NCBI GenBank assembly: GCA_024641365.1 | Contig: JAHEDF010000129.1 | Coordinates: 1 to 9,331 of the forward strand | DNA from: Planctomycetota bacterium | GTDB lineage: Bacteria > Planctomycetota > UBA11346 | Reading direction: 5' to 3' | DNA length: 9,331 bases | In this document: positions 1 through 6,472 of the stretch, piece by piece | Layout: each line of letters begins with the position of its first letter | Numbering within the stretch: position 1 is the first letter of the stretch | Notes under the pieces: model-generated | What the model was told of the DNA's origin: nothing | Seen by the model: only the letters and a program-made list of their open reading frames with translations | Databases searched by the model: none | Position numbers and translations under genes: made by a program

Positions 1-723
1 AATTCCAGCCATTCCAGCAAATGTGGCATCATGTGCGCCTAATGCGCGACCTAAGCGGCGAATTTCCGCTAATCCTCGGGTAATTATTGCGGCTTTTGCA
101 TTATCACCTAATTGCATGCCGTCACAAATTCCGGCAGCAATCGCGATAACATTTTTTAACGCACCAGCTAATTCAACTCCAAGCATATCAGAGCTGGTAT
201 AGAGTCGGCAACGTGGTGAATGCAGTCGTTCTACGCAAGCATTTGTGACTTCAACATCACCAGCAATGACTAAAGCAAACGGTTGGCCACGCGCACATTC
301 TTTGGCCATACTTGGTCCAGATAGAACAGCACATGGTCGTTTACCGATGGTGTCGATTATAATTTCGCTGACACGCGCAAAGGTAGTTTGTTCAAGACCT
401 TTACTGAGCGAAATAATTGCTGCCGACGGTGACAAATGAGTGGCCAAACGTTCTGCCATTGCACGGGTTGCTTGCGTTGGTACAGCCCAAAAAATTAATT
501 CACAGTTCGCTAATGATTGTGGATCGGCAGTAATAGTAAGCGTTTCAGGCAGGACGACATCAGGTAATGATGGATGTGAACGCGTGCTGGCAAGTTGTTG
601 AACTTTGTCGCTGTTTCGCCCAAAAAGCAGGGTTTTTTCCCCGTTTTTTCCAGCTTGTTGAGCAAGGAGTACTGCAACTGTTGTGCCCCAGGCTCCAGTC
701 CCAATGACCGCCATTGATGCCAT
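1..723 (-). CDS. gpsA: Glycerol-3-phosphate dehydrogenase [NAD(P)+], partial (C-terminus beyond left edge)
   Basis: This cytosolic enzyme reduces dihydroxyacetone phosphate to sn-glycerol-3-phosphate, the backbone precursor of phospholipids. The visible 241 residues carry the family's hallmarks in order. They are the Rossmann dinucleotide-binding loop GTGAWG (residues 8-13), SKGL (107-110), GPSMAKE (136-142), ELAGALKNVIAIAAG (184-198, with the lysine expected to be catalytic at about 190), and GDNAKAAIITRGLAE (206-220). The family is usually about 330 residues, so roughly the last quarter lies outside the window. The frame is uninterrupted. The start is uncertain: ATG at 723 (MASMAVIG) or ATG at 714 (MAVIG) both place the Rossmann strand correctly, and neither has a clear Shine-Dalgarno sequence. 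The gene lies 400 bases downstream of rbfA, with a long palindrome ending about 45 bases before the start, so separate transcription from the nusA block is plausible. The identification is firm; the exact start is not. Confidence 0.95.
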   Translation of the reverse strand, partial: MASMAVIGTGAWGTTVAVLLAQQAGKNGEKTLLFGRNSDKVQQLASTRSHPSLPDVVLPETLTITADPQSLANCELIFWAVPTQATRAMAERLATHLSPSAAIISLSKGLEQTTFARVSEIIIDTIGKRPCAVLSGPSMAKECARGQPFALVIAGDVEVTNACVERLHSPRCRLYTSSDMLGVELAGALKNVIAIAAGICDGMQLGDNAKAAIITRGLAEIRRLGRALGAHDATFAGMAGI

Positions 724-767
724 GGAAGGTCTAGGATGGTCATAGGCGCATGATCGCAAGGGGCGAA

Positions 768-878
768 TTAAAAAACCACAGTCAGGGTTCAGCTCCGGCA
801 TTACACGATACTCGACGTAGCGCTGCTACGCCATCGCATCGTGCGCCTTGGATCTGAACTCCTGCTGCGGTTTTTAAA
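768..878. repeat. 111-bp imperfect palindrome with A/T-tract ends (possible bidirectional terminator or MITE/REP-like element)
   Basis: The two halves are inverted copies with few interruptions. The outer arms at 770-792 and 854-877 share A-tract, ACC, CAG, CAGG and GTTCAG blocks. TCC pairs with GGA (794-796/850-852), then GGC with GCC, then CACGAT (804-809) with ATCGTG (838-843). A 6-bp CGTAGC/GCTACG hairpin with the 3-base loop GCT (816-830) forms the centre, giving roughly 35-40 pairs in all. Read on either strand, the stem ends in GG followed by five or six T, the layout of a bidirectional intrinsic terminator, but it is much longer than a usual one. The terminal symmetry would equally fit a small non-autonomous palindromic repeat; no flanking target duplication was convincing. 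It sits between rbfA and gpsA, close to the gpsA start. Confidence 0.75.
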
Positions 879-1087
879 TACCAATATTTATTATCAATTC
901 GGGGCTAACAGCTGTGAAATAAATGTCACAATGAATTTACAGAAAGGGCTTCTCATGATCTTCTGCGAGGTAAAATTGGTATAAAATACATCAACGCACG
1001 AAATTAATTTTAGGATTTCGCATCGCTGCCATGAGCGGATGTGTGGGAGTTATGTAAACACACGCGCGATTATTATTTGTTTGCAGT
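879..1087. other. Noncoding remainder of the rbfA-gpsA gap
   Basis: This is the part of the 400-base gene-free stretch outside the palindrome and the rbfA-proximal hairpin. No reading frame of believable length or composition is present on either strand. It contains an 8-bp inverted pair ATACCAAT (878-885) and ATTGGTAT (975-982) about 90 bases apart. It also has a 5-bp inverted pair TGTGA/TCACA spaced by 8 bases (913-930), and an AT-rich TATAAAAT near 980-988 that resembles a plus-strand -10 box but has no good -35 partner. A gpsA promoter may lie here, but I could not assign one. Confidence 0.4.
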
Positions 1088-1115
1088 AAAGAAACGGATT
1101 AACCAGAGGGTTAAT
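1088..1115 (-). terminator. Weak hairpin with T-rich tail just after rbfA
   Basis: On the minus strand, 9 bases past the rbfA stop codon, ATTAACC (1115-1109) and GGTTAAT (1104-1098) form a perfect 7-bp stem with a CTCT loop. It is followed by CCGTTTCTTT. The position fits the end of the nusA-infB-rbfA transcript. The stem is AT-rich and the T-tract is broken, so termination would be inefficient at best. Confidence 0.35.
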
Positions 1116-1123
1116 AGAGACGG

Positions 1124-1528
1124 CTAAACTGGTTTTTCTGCCGGTGGTTCCGGTTTCATACCGTGGTCACTATCTGAAGAGCGGGCTTGGCGAATGAGCT
1201 CATCCATACCAGTGCGCTTTTCTTCGGCATCATCATAGGCAAAGGTTAGTGTCGGTAAGATGCGCGTTTTGATTGCAGGTGCATAATAGCGTTGCACAAA
1301 TCCAGTTGCTTGTTTGAGCGCCGCAGTCGCCAAGCGTCGCTCTGAAGGTGTACCTAAAACAGTGAAAAAAGCCTTTACCGCATGTAAATCAGCGGTCATT
1401 TCAACACGAGTAATGGTGACAAACCCTTTACGCGGATCGCTTAATTCACGTTGGACGCAGGTCGCAATTTCGCGATGCAGTAATGATTCCAATCGTGATT
1501 TACGGCTTGGACCAGATTTTTGTGGCAT
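1124..1528 (-). CDS. rbfA: 30S ribosome-binding factor A
   Basis: RbfA is a small KH-like RNA-binding protein. It docks on the immature 30S subunit near the 5' helix of 16S rRNA, helps late maturation and cold adaptation, and is released before initiation. The 134-residue product matches the family in length (typically 120-135). It has the expected blocks: SRLESLLHREIATCVQREL (residues 11-29), the DPR turn followed by VTITRVEMTADLHAVKAFF (37-55), FVQRYYAPAIKTRILPTLTF (77-96), and the acidic end of the fold around 99-112. The last 20 residues are a charged, proline-rich tail. I chose the ATG at 1528 because the family alignment starts there; an in-frame TTG at 1564 would add 12 residues with no family match. 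No strong Shine-Dalgarno sequence precedes it. It lies 121 bases after infB, beyond a stable stem-loop, and was probably co-transcribed with infB and nusA. Confidence 0.94.
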   Translation of the reverse strand: MPQKSGPSRKSRLESLLHREIATCVQRELSDPRKGFVTITRVEMTADLHAVKAFFTVLGTPSERRLATAALKQATGFVQRYYAPAIKTRILPTLTFAYDDAEEKRTGMDELIRQARSSDSDHGMKPEPPAEKPV

Positions 1529-1583
1529 AATTAAGTAGTATCCAATGCGGTAATGGTCGCACAACGATAGGCGCCTTTTGTTG

Positions 1584-1613
1584 ATCGCTCACATCACAGC
1601 TGATGTGAGCGAT
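1584..1613 (-). other. Perfect 13-bp stem-loop in the infB-rbfA gap
   Basis: Bases 1584-1596 and 1601-1613 are exact inverted complements around a 4-base loop. The result is one of the most stable local hairpins in the window. On the minus-strand transcript it follows the infB stop by 36 bases and precedes the rbfA start by 55. No T-run follows it on either strand, so a classical intrinsic terminator is unlikely. An mRNA-stabilising or processing hairpin, or a protein-binding site, would fit better. Confidence 0.8.
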
Positions 1614-1649
1614 TGCGGCGCAGTAATCTGGCAATTTAGTGCCGTGCGT

Positions 1650-4600
1650 TTACAGTTTGCGCTTCACTTTCTCTTGTGTGTAGAATTCCATGAGATCGCC
1701 GACTTTAATATCTTCAAATTTTTCGACCGTCAGACCACATTCAAATTTCTCACGCACTTCTTTAACATCCTCTTTAAAGCGCTTAAGTGTGTCGACCTTA
1801 CCGGTGTGAAGAATGTTATTGTCGCGAGTAATACGCATCCACGCATCGCGTCGCACCACGCCGTCGGTCACATAGAGACCAGCAACAACACCAACTTTGG
1901 TAATATTGAAGGTTGCTCGTACTTCGGCATGGCCAATGACTTTTTCGACCATGGTTGGGTCGAGCATGCCACCCATAGCGGCTTTTAGGAAATCCAATAA
2001 TTCGTAAATAATCGTATAACTGGAAATTTGCAGCCCATAATTATCAGCAAGCGCGCGTGCCTTGCCATCGGCGATAACATTAAAGCCAACTATCATTGCT
2101 TTAGATGCTTCAGCTAAGGTAACGTCGCTGGAATTGATACCACCTACACCGGAATGCACGATGGTAACACGCACTTCATCAGTTGCTAAATCATTAATGG
2201 TTTTATTGAGCACTTCCATTGAACCGGCAGCATCTGATTTGATAACCAAACGAATTTCTTTTTTCTTGGCTTGTGCCAAGTCGCCGAAAATGGATGAGGC
2301 GGTGGTGGTTTTTTGTTTGGCAGCTAATTCGCGTTCGCGTACTTTTTGCAAGCGCAATTCAGCAACTTCAGCGGCTTGTTTAAGGGAATCGACCACTTGG
2401 AATTTATCACCAGCACGCGGCATATCATTTAAACCAATGATTTCGACTGCATGGCTAGGACCAGATAACGCAACGCGTTCGCCAGTCCAACTACACATGC
2501 TACGTACGCGGCCATAGCCAGTACCCGCAATTACAATATCGCCGACGGCTAATGAGCCGCGTTGAATGAGGAAAGTCGCAGTCACGCCTTGGCCTTCACT
2601 GCGATGCGCTTCAATGACGGTGCCACTCGCTTTAGCGAAATGATTTGCCTTTAATTCCAAAACGTCAGTTTCCAAAACCAAACGTTCTAATAATTCATCA
2701 ATGCCTTGACCTGTTACCGCACTGGTGCCAACGACGGCAATATCGCCGCCCCATTCTTCAGCCTGCAAACCGGCTTCTGCTAATTCGCGTAATATTTTTT
2801 CTTTTTGCGCGGGAACTTGTGCTTCAGGGCGATCAATTTTATTCATCGCGACAACAATAGAAACACCAGCAGCTTTGGCGTGATTGATGGCTTCCTTCGT
2901 TTGTGGCATAACGCCATCATCCGCAGCCACGACAATAACGACCACGTCAGTAACTTGTGATCCACGTGCACGCATTTCAGTAAATGCTTCATGACCGGGC
3001 GTATCGATAAAGGTGACTTCTAATCCACTTTCAGTGGTGACAGTGTACGCACCGATGGCTTGAGTAATACCGCCAGCTTCATCCGCAGTAATTTGTGTTT
3101 TACGAATCGAATCCAGCAGACTGGTTTTACCGTGGTCAACGTGACCCATAATGGTAACCACCGGTGGACGTGGAGCGAGATCTTCCGGTTTATCTTCTTC
3201 CTGAGCCGCTGCATGTTCAGCTTCGACTTCTTCAGTAACATCGCTGGATTCTTTAATCGTAACCGTTTTCTTGAACTCCATCGCTAAAAGTTCAACGGCA
3301 TCCTTTTCAATAACCGAGTTAATATTCGCCATGACACCAGCCATAAATAATTTGGCGATGACAATGGATGATTTAATACCGGATGCTTCACAGAATTCGC
3401 GTACCGTACATGGTAACGAAACTGAGAATTCTTCCTTACCAGATAAATCGACTTCTTCAGTTGATAATGGGCGACGGCGGCTACCGCCTTTTAGCGGATT
3501 GCCATCGGCATCCATTTCACTGGTTTGGCGATGATCGCGTGAGTCGCGTTTTGGACCGCGACCAGCATTTGGTTCTTGTTGCCCTTGTTGTCCTGGTTGG
3601 TTGCGACCACCAGGGCCGCGTCCGCCACCGGGTCCACGACCACCTTGTCCGCCACTTGGCGCCGGATTTTTACTACGATCTATGGTGTTAAACCCAGGGC
3701 GTTTACGCGCTGCTAATTTTGCATCGCGCACTTTTTGCGCCATCGCCAAGTTCTTACGAATATTATCTTGGATTAAACGCCGACGATCTTCCGCGCTAAT
3801 GCCTTCAGGAATTGGCACAGGCCCACTGCTGTCACCGCTGGAGGTGTTCGCTTGTGGTGCAGGCGCAGATCCGGGCGCTTTCGGCACCACTTTACTACTG
3901 TGGTCTGCTTTTTCGTGTGTGGCTTTTGCCAAGCTTGCCAATTTAGAGCCAAGTCCTTTAACGGCTTTTTGATCTTTCTTGTCGGCCGCTTTTCCAGGGA
4001 CCTTTTCTTCAGCGACAGATTTATGAGCTGTTGTTACCGCTGGCGTTTCCGCGACTTTTTCAACGGTAGTCGGTGCTACTGGTTGTGTCGGTTGTGCTGA
4101 TTGCGGTGCGACTGATTTTTCTTCTTTAACAACGGGTGTTGCTGGCGCTAAATTCGTCGGCGCATCAGATTTTGCTATGGCGACTTCTTTTTTGTCAGCG
4201 ACGGTCGTATTTTCTGTTGCAGCCGCAGCACTTTCGGCGGCGGCACTTTCTAACGTAGATTGATTATTGGCGGCGGCTTCTTGGCGCATAGCTGATAATT
4301 CACCAGCAATGCGTTTTGCTTCCACTTCGCGCCGTTTCATTTCTTCTTCAGCGGCGATGCGTTGTGCTTCGACGTGGACCATTTCTTCGGTTTCGCTCAT
4401 CAGACGCGCTTGTGCAGCTTCTGCTTCTTCGCGCACAGAGCGTTCTGCTTCGCGCCGTTTTAATTCCTCTTCGTGCTTTTGACGTTCCGCTTCTAAGCGG
4501 GCATCTTCTTCTTTGCGTTTTGCTTCAGCTTCTTCTTCTAATTTGCGTTTTTTCGTCGCCAGACCTTTTTTCGTTGCGACTTTTTTCTTATGCTTTTCTT

Positions 4601-4802
4601 CAAAAACTTTGGCAATGATCGGAGTAAATGGTTTACCGTCGGCTGTTTCTAATCCATCACACGCTAGAATGCGATTGACGTCCGCCACTTTGAGCGGGGT
4701 CTCCATGCCTTTGGGCAATTTAATGGAAAGATCCTCTTCAACGACTTCACGTAAGAGGTCAGTGTCCAGGTTATGTTCGGATGCCAGCTCGCTCAGCTTC
4801 AT
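1650..4802 (-). CDS. infB: Translation initiation factor IF-2
   Basis: IF-2 is the GTPase that brings formyl-Met-tRNA to the 30S subunit and promotes 50S joining. The 1050-residue product has all parts in order. A first IF2_N-type helical domain lies at residues 1-50. A long Lys/Glu/Arg-rich, probably coiled-coil stretch covers about 70-175. A low-complexity Ala/Pro/Thr/Lys linker runs to about 330, followed by a basic Gly-rich patch (383-409). A second IF2_N domain occupies about 457-515. The G domain has GHVDHGKT (553-560), GGITQAIGA (577-585), DTPGHE (600-605), NKID (654-657) and SAV (694-696). Domains II, III and the fMet-tRNA-binding C-terminal domain run to KVKRKL. All G-box residues are intact. 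E. coli IF-2 is 890 residues, so the N-terminal half is extended. The ATG at 4802 begins a proper IF2_N (MKLSELA); its ribosome site is weak. It starts 48 bases after nusA, in the conserved nusA-infB-rbfA order. Confidence 0.98.
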   Translation of the reverse strand: MKLSELASEHNLDTDLLREVVEEDLSIKLPKGMETPLKVADVNRILACDGLETADGKPFTPIIAKVFEEKHKKKVATKKGLATKKRKLEEEAEAKRKEEDARLEAERQKHEEELKRREAERSVREEAEAAQARLMSETEEMVHVEAQRIAAEEEMKRREVEAKRIAGELSAMRQEAAANNQSTLESAAAESAAAATENTTVADKKEVAIAKSDAPTNLAPATPVVKEEKSVAPQSAQPTQPVAPTTVEKVAETPAVTTAHKSVAEEKVPGKAADKKDQKAVKGLGSKLASLAKATHEKADHSSKVVPKAPGSAPAPQANTSSGDSSGPVPIPEGISAEDRRRLIQDNIRKNLAMAQKVRDAKLAARKRPGFNTIDRSKNPAPSGGQGGRGPGGGRGPGGRNQPGQQGQQEPNAGRGPKRDSRDHRQTSEMDADGNPLKGGSRRRPLSTEEVDLSGKEEFSVSLPCTVREFCEASGIKSSIVIAKLFMAGVMANINSVIEKDAVELLAMEFKKTVTIKESSDVTEEVEAEHAAAQEEDKPEDLAPRPPVVTIMGHVDHGKTSLLDSIRKTQITADEAGGITQAIGAYTVTTESGLEVTFIDTPGHEAFTEMRARGSQVTDVVVIVVAADDGVMPQTKEAINHAKAAGVSIVVAMNKIDRPEAQVPAQKEKILRELAEAGLQAEEWGGDIAVVGTSAVTGQGIDELLERLVLETDVLELKANHFAKASGTVIEAHRSEGQGVTATFLIQRGSLAVGDIVIAGTGYGRVRSMCSWTGERVALSGPSHAVEIIGLNDMPRAGDKFQVVDSLKQAAEVAELRLQKVRERELAAKQKTTTASSIFGDLAQAKKKEIRLVIKSDAAGSMEVLNKTINDLATDEVRVTIVHSGVGGINSSDVTLAEASKAMIVGFNVIADGKARALADNYGLQISSYTIIYELLDFLKAAMGGMLDPTMVEKVIGHAEVRATFNITKVGVVAGLYVTDGVVRRDAWMRITRDNNILHTGKVDTLKRFKEDVKEVREKFECGLTVEKFEDIKVGDLMEFYTQEKVKRKL

Positions 4803-4850
4803 AGGGTCTCGATAAATTAATGCGGTAACTCGGTAGTAAGTGCCGAGCCA

Positions 4851-6215
4851 TTACGGTGCTGCGGGTGAAGGTGGTTCTGATGCATTAGAATTGTCGCCAG
4901 CACTAGCGACGTGTGCTTCTGCTTGTAAGGCAGCTTGGGTTGCAGCCAGTGTTTCGGCTTCAGCTGTTGCCAATGCGCGGGCGGCTTCTTCGGCTTCTTC
5001 GCGTTCAGCTTGTTCACGACGTTCGATAATTTGATCGCGTTCAGCTTTTTGTTCCTCGGTTAAGAGTGAATCTGCTTTTGCGATTAATTTTTCTGCCGTT
5101 TCGGTGGTCAGGCGATGTGCTTCAAATGCTTCGACTAAACGGTCAGGTGTTTGTGCAGCCAATACCGCCATCGAATCTAAATGATTATCTAAGAAGACTT
5201 CGCGTAAGAAATCTTCTAACAGACCTGCATCAATGAGTTGCTGTAAGTCTTCTGAGCCTTTGAGGCGCGCTTGGGTAGCGGATTCTTCACTCATGACGTC
5301 AATTTTATAGCGAGTTAAACGTGCCGATAAGCGCACATTTTGCCCAGCTTTACCAATTGCCAAAGGCAATTGATCTTGCGATACCACCACGCGTGCGCGG
5401 TCACGGAAATTGTCGTAACTGATGCGCAAGACACGAGCTGGCTTGAGCGAATTTTCAATAAATTGCGCAGGGTCTTCTGCCCACGGAATAATATCAATTT
5501 TTTCGCCGCCTAATTCATCAGTGACTTTGGTGATACGACTTCCACGCATACCGACGCATGAGCCAACAGGATCAATGCGTGGATCTTGCGTAGCGACAGC
5601 AATTTTAGTGCGACGGCCTGGTTCGCGTACAATGCCTTTTATTTCAATTAAACCGTCAGCAATTTCAGGAATTTCCGCTTTAAATAATTCACGAACAAAA
5701 TTGCCATGAGTACGCGATAACACTAAGCGCACGCGTTGGCCTTTTTTGCCAACTGTTAACAGGTACGCACGAATAACGGCACCTGGACGATAGACTTCAC
5801 CAGGAATTTGTTCTTCCTTTGGTAAAATCGCTTCGGCGCGACCACCTAAAGAAACGATCACCATGCCGCGTTCTTCACGCATAATGGTGCCTGAAACAAT
5901 GGTGTGCTCACGGGCAATAAATTCATCAAATAATTGATCGCGTTCACTTTCTTTTAATGCCTGTACAAAAACTTGTTTGGCGACATTCGCCACGATGCGG
6001 CCTAAGCGTTCGAGTTCGACCGGTTGATCGTCTTCAAACGCACGAATTTCGCCGGTTTCACGGTCGATGGTAAGGGTGAAATCGCCAGTCGCATCGAAAC
6101 GTTTGTTTGCAGCTTGAATAAGCGCACGTTCGATGTGATCGAGGATAACCATTTTATCGATATTGCGCTCACGAGCAGCAGAATCGACCAAACGCATGAA
6201 TTCGCCCTGGTTCAT
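4851..6215 (-). CDS. nusA: Transcription termination/antitermination factor NusA
   Basis: NusA binds RNA polymerase and nascent RNA, modulating pausing, intrinsic termination and antitermination. The 454-residue product shows the RNAP-binding N-terminal domain (residues 1 to about 105). The S1 domain follows at about 106-170, including GRAEAILPKEEQIPGE at 125-140. KH1 has GMRG at 222-225 next to DPVGSCV, and KH2 has AIGKAGQNVRLSARL (286-300) with GKAG at 288-291. After KH2 comes a helical segment (about 320-385) and a Glu/Arg/Ala-rich, Ser/Pro-ended tail. I see no clear pair of the acidic repeats that end E. coli NusA (495 residues). The start at 6215 gives MNQGEF, matching the family's N-terminus, with GGGGAG (6219-6224) only 3 bases upstream. 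An internal ATG at 6197 also has AGGG at good spacing, so it cannot be excluded. The frame stays open to about 6320 without family resemblance. infB follows after 48 bases. Confidence 0.97.
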   Translation of the reverse strand: MNQGEFMRLVDSAARERNIDKMVILDHIERALIQAANKRFDATGDFTLTIDRETGEIRAFEDDQPVELERLGRIVANVAKQVFVQALKESERDQLFDEFIAREHTIVSGTIMREERGMVIVSLGGRAEAILPKEEQIPGEVYRPGAVIRAYLLTVGKKGQRVRLVLSRTHGNFVRELFKAEIPEIADGLIEIKGIVREPGRRTKIAVATQDPRIDPVGSCVGMRGSRITKVTDELGGEKIDIIPWAEDPAQFIENSLKPARVLRISYDNFRDRARVVVSQDQLPLAIGKAGQNVRLSARLTRYKIDVMSEESATQARLKGSEDLQQLIDAGLLEDFLREVFLDNHLDSMAVLAAQTPDRLVEAFEAHRLTTETAEKLIAKADSLLTEEQKAERDQIIERREQAEREEAEEAARALATAEAETLAATQAALQAEAHVASAGDNSNASEPPSPAAP

Positions 6216-6218
6216 GGG

Positions 6219-6224
6219 CTCCCC
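6219..6224 (-). promoter_or_regulatory. Putative Shine-Dalgarno sequence of nusA
   Basis: The minus strand reads GGGGAG, then CCC, then the ATG at 6215. The match to the anti-SD sequence is good but the 3-base spacing is short. It supports this ATG over the longer open frame, whose upstream codons do not look like NusA. Confidence 0.55.
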
Positions 6225-6278
6225 AAATTCTTCGCGGCTTTTACGTCTTCGCGACGACCGCGGTGCAAAAAGTAGTGA

Positions 6279-6295
6279 ACGTACGCTTGGTACGT
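6279..6295. promoter_or_regulatory. 6-bp inverted repeat ACGTAC-N5-GTACGT in the nusA leader
   Basis: ACGTAC (6279-6284) and GTACGT (6290-6295) are perfect inverted complements separated by GCTTG. The site lies between the terminator T-tract and the nusA start, 64 bases before the ATG. It could be an operator half-site pair or a small RNA hairpin. No regulator binding it can be named from sequence. Confidence 0.35.
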
Positions 6296-6300
6296 ATGAT

Positions 6301-6329
6301 AAAAAAAGCGTGAGCCCCACGGCCCACGC
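6301..6329 (-). terminator. Strong intrinsic terminator upstream of nusA
   Basis: On the minus strand GCGTGGGCC (6329-6321) pairs with GGCTCACGC (6316-6308) across the loop GTGG, with one G-U pair, and seven T follow directly (6307-6301). This is a textbook GC-rich stem plus T-tract. A smaller hairpin, TCGGT/ACCGA with a 4-base loop (6330-6343), abuts it on the upstream side. It lies 143 bases after the hydrolase stop and 85 bases before nusA. It either ends the hydrolase transcript or acts as an attenuator in a nusA leader whose promoter is further upstream. Confidence 0.88.
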
Positions 6330-6472
6330 TCGGTAGAAACCGAAAGTGAGGCGCGAAGGCTATGAAGCTTGCTGATATGGTCAAGGCAGGGTGTGGCACG
6401 CGAGAAGCGAAAAAATCAACAATTTTTAATGATAGCGGGCCGATTTGTTCGAGCTATGCCGCAGCTATAAAC

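Noticed and set aside
510..743. Minus-strand 77-codon frame at the start of gpsA
   Set aside because: It is an out-of-frame overlap with the gpsA frame, which carries the conserved Rossmann and GPSMAKE motifs.
913..930. TGTGA-N8-TCACA as a CRP-type operator
   Set aside because: CRP sites have a 6-base spacer, the flanks are not symmetrical, and the position does not fit a promoter I can identify.
1578..1988. Plus-strand 136-codon frame antisense to infB
   Set aside because: It lies mainly opposite the conserved 3' end of infB and is one of many such antisense frames produced by that gene's codon bias. It has no recognisable motifs.
4829..4847. CTCGG/CCGAG inverted pair in the nusA-infB gap
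   Set aside because: There are only 5 bp around a 9-base loop and no T-tract. Too weak to call a terminator or regulatory hairpin.
6395..6440. AAAAAT/ATTTTT inverted pair after the hydrolase as its terminator
   Set aside because: The stem is purely A-T and would be unstable. The GC-rich hairpin at 6301-6329 is a far better terminator.
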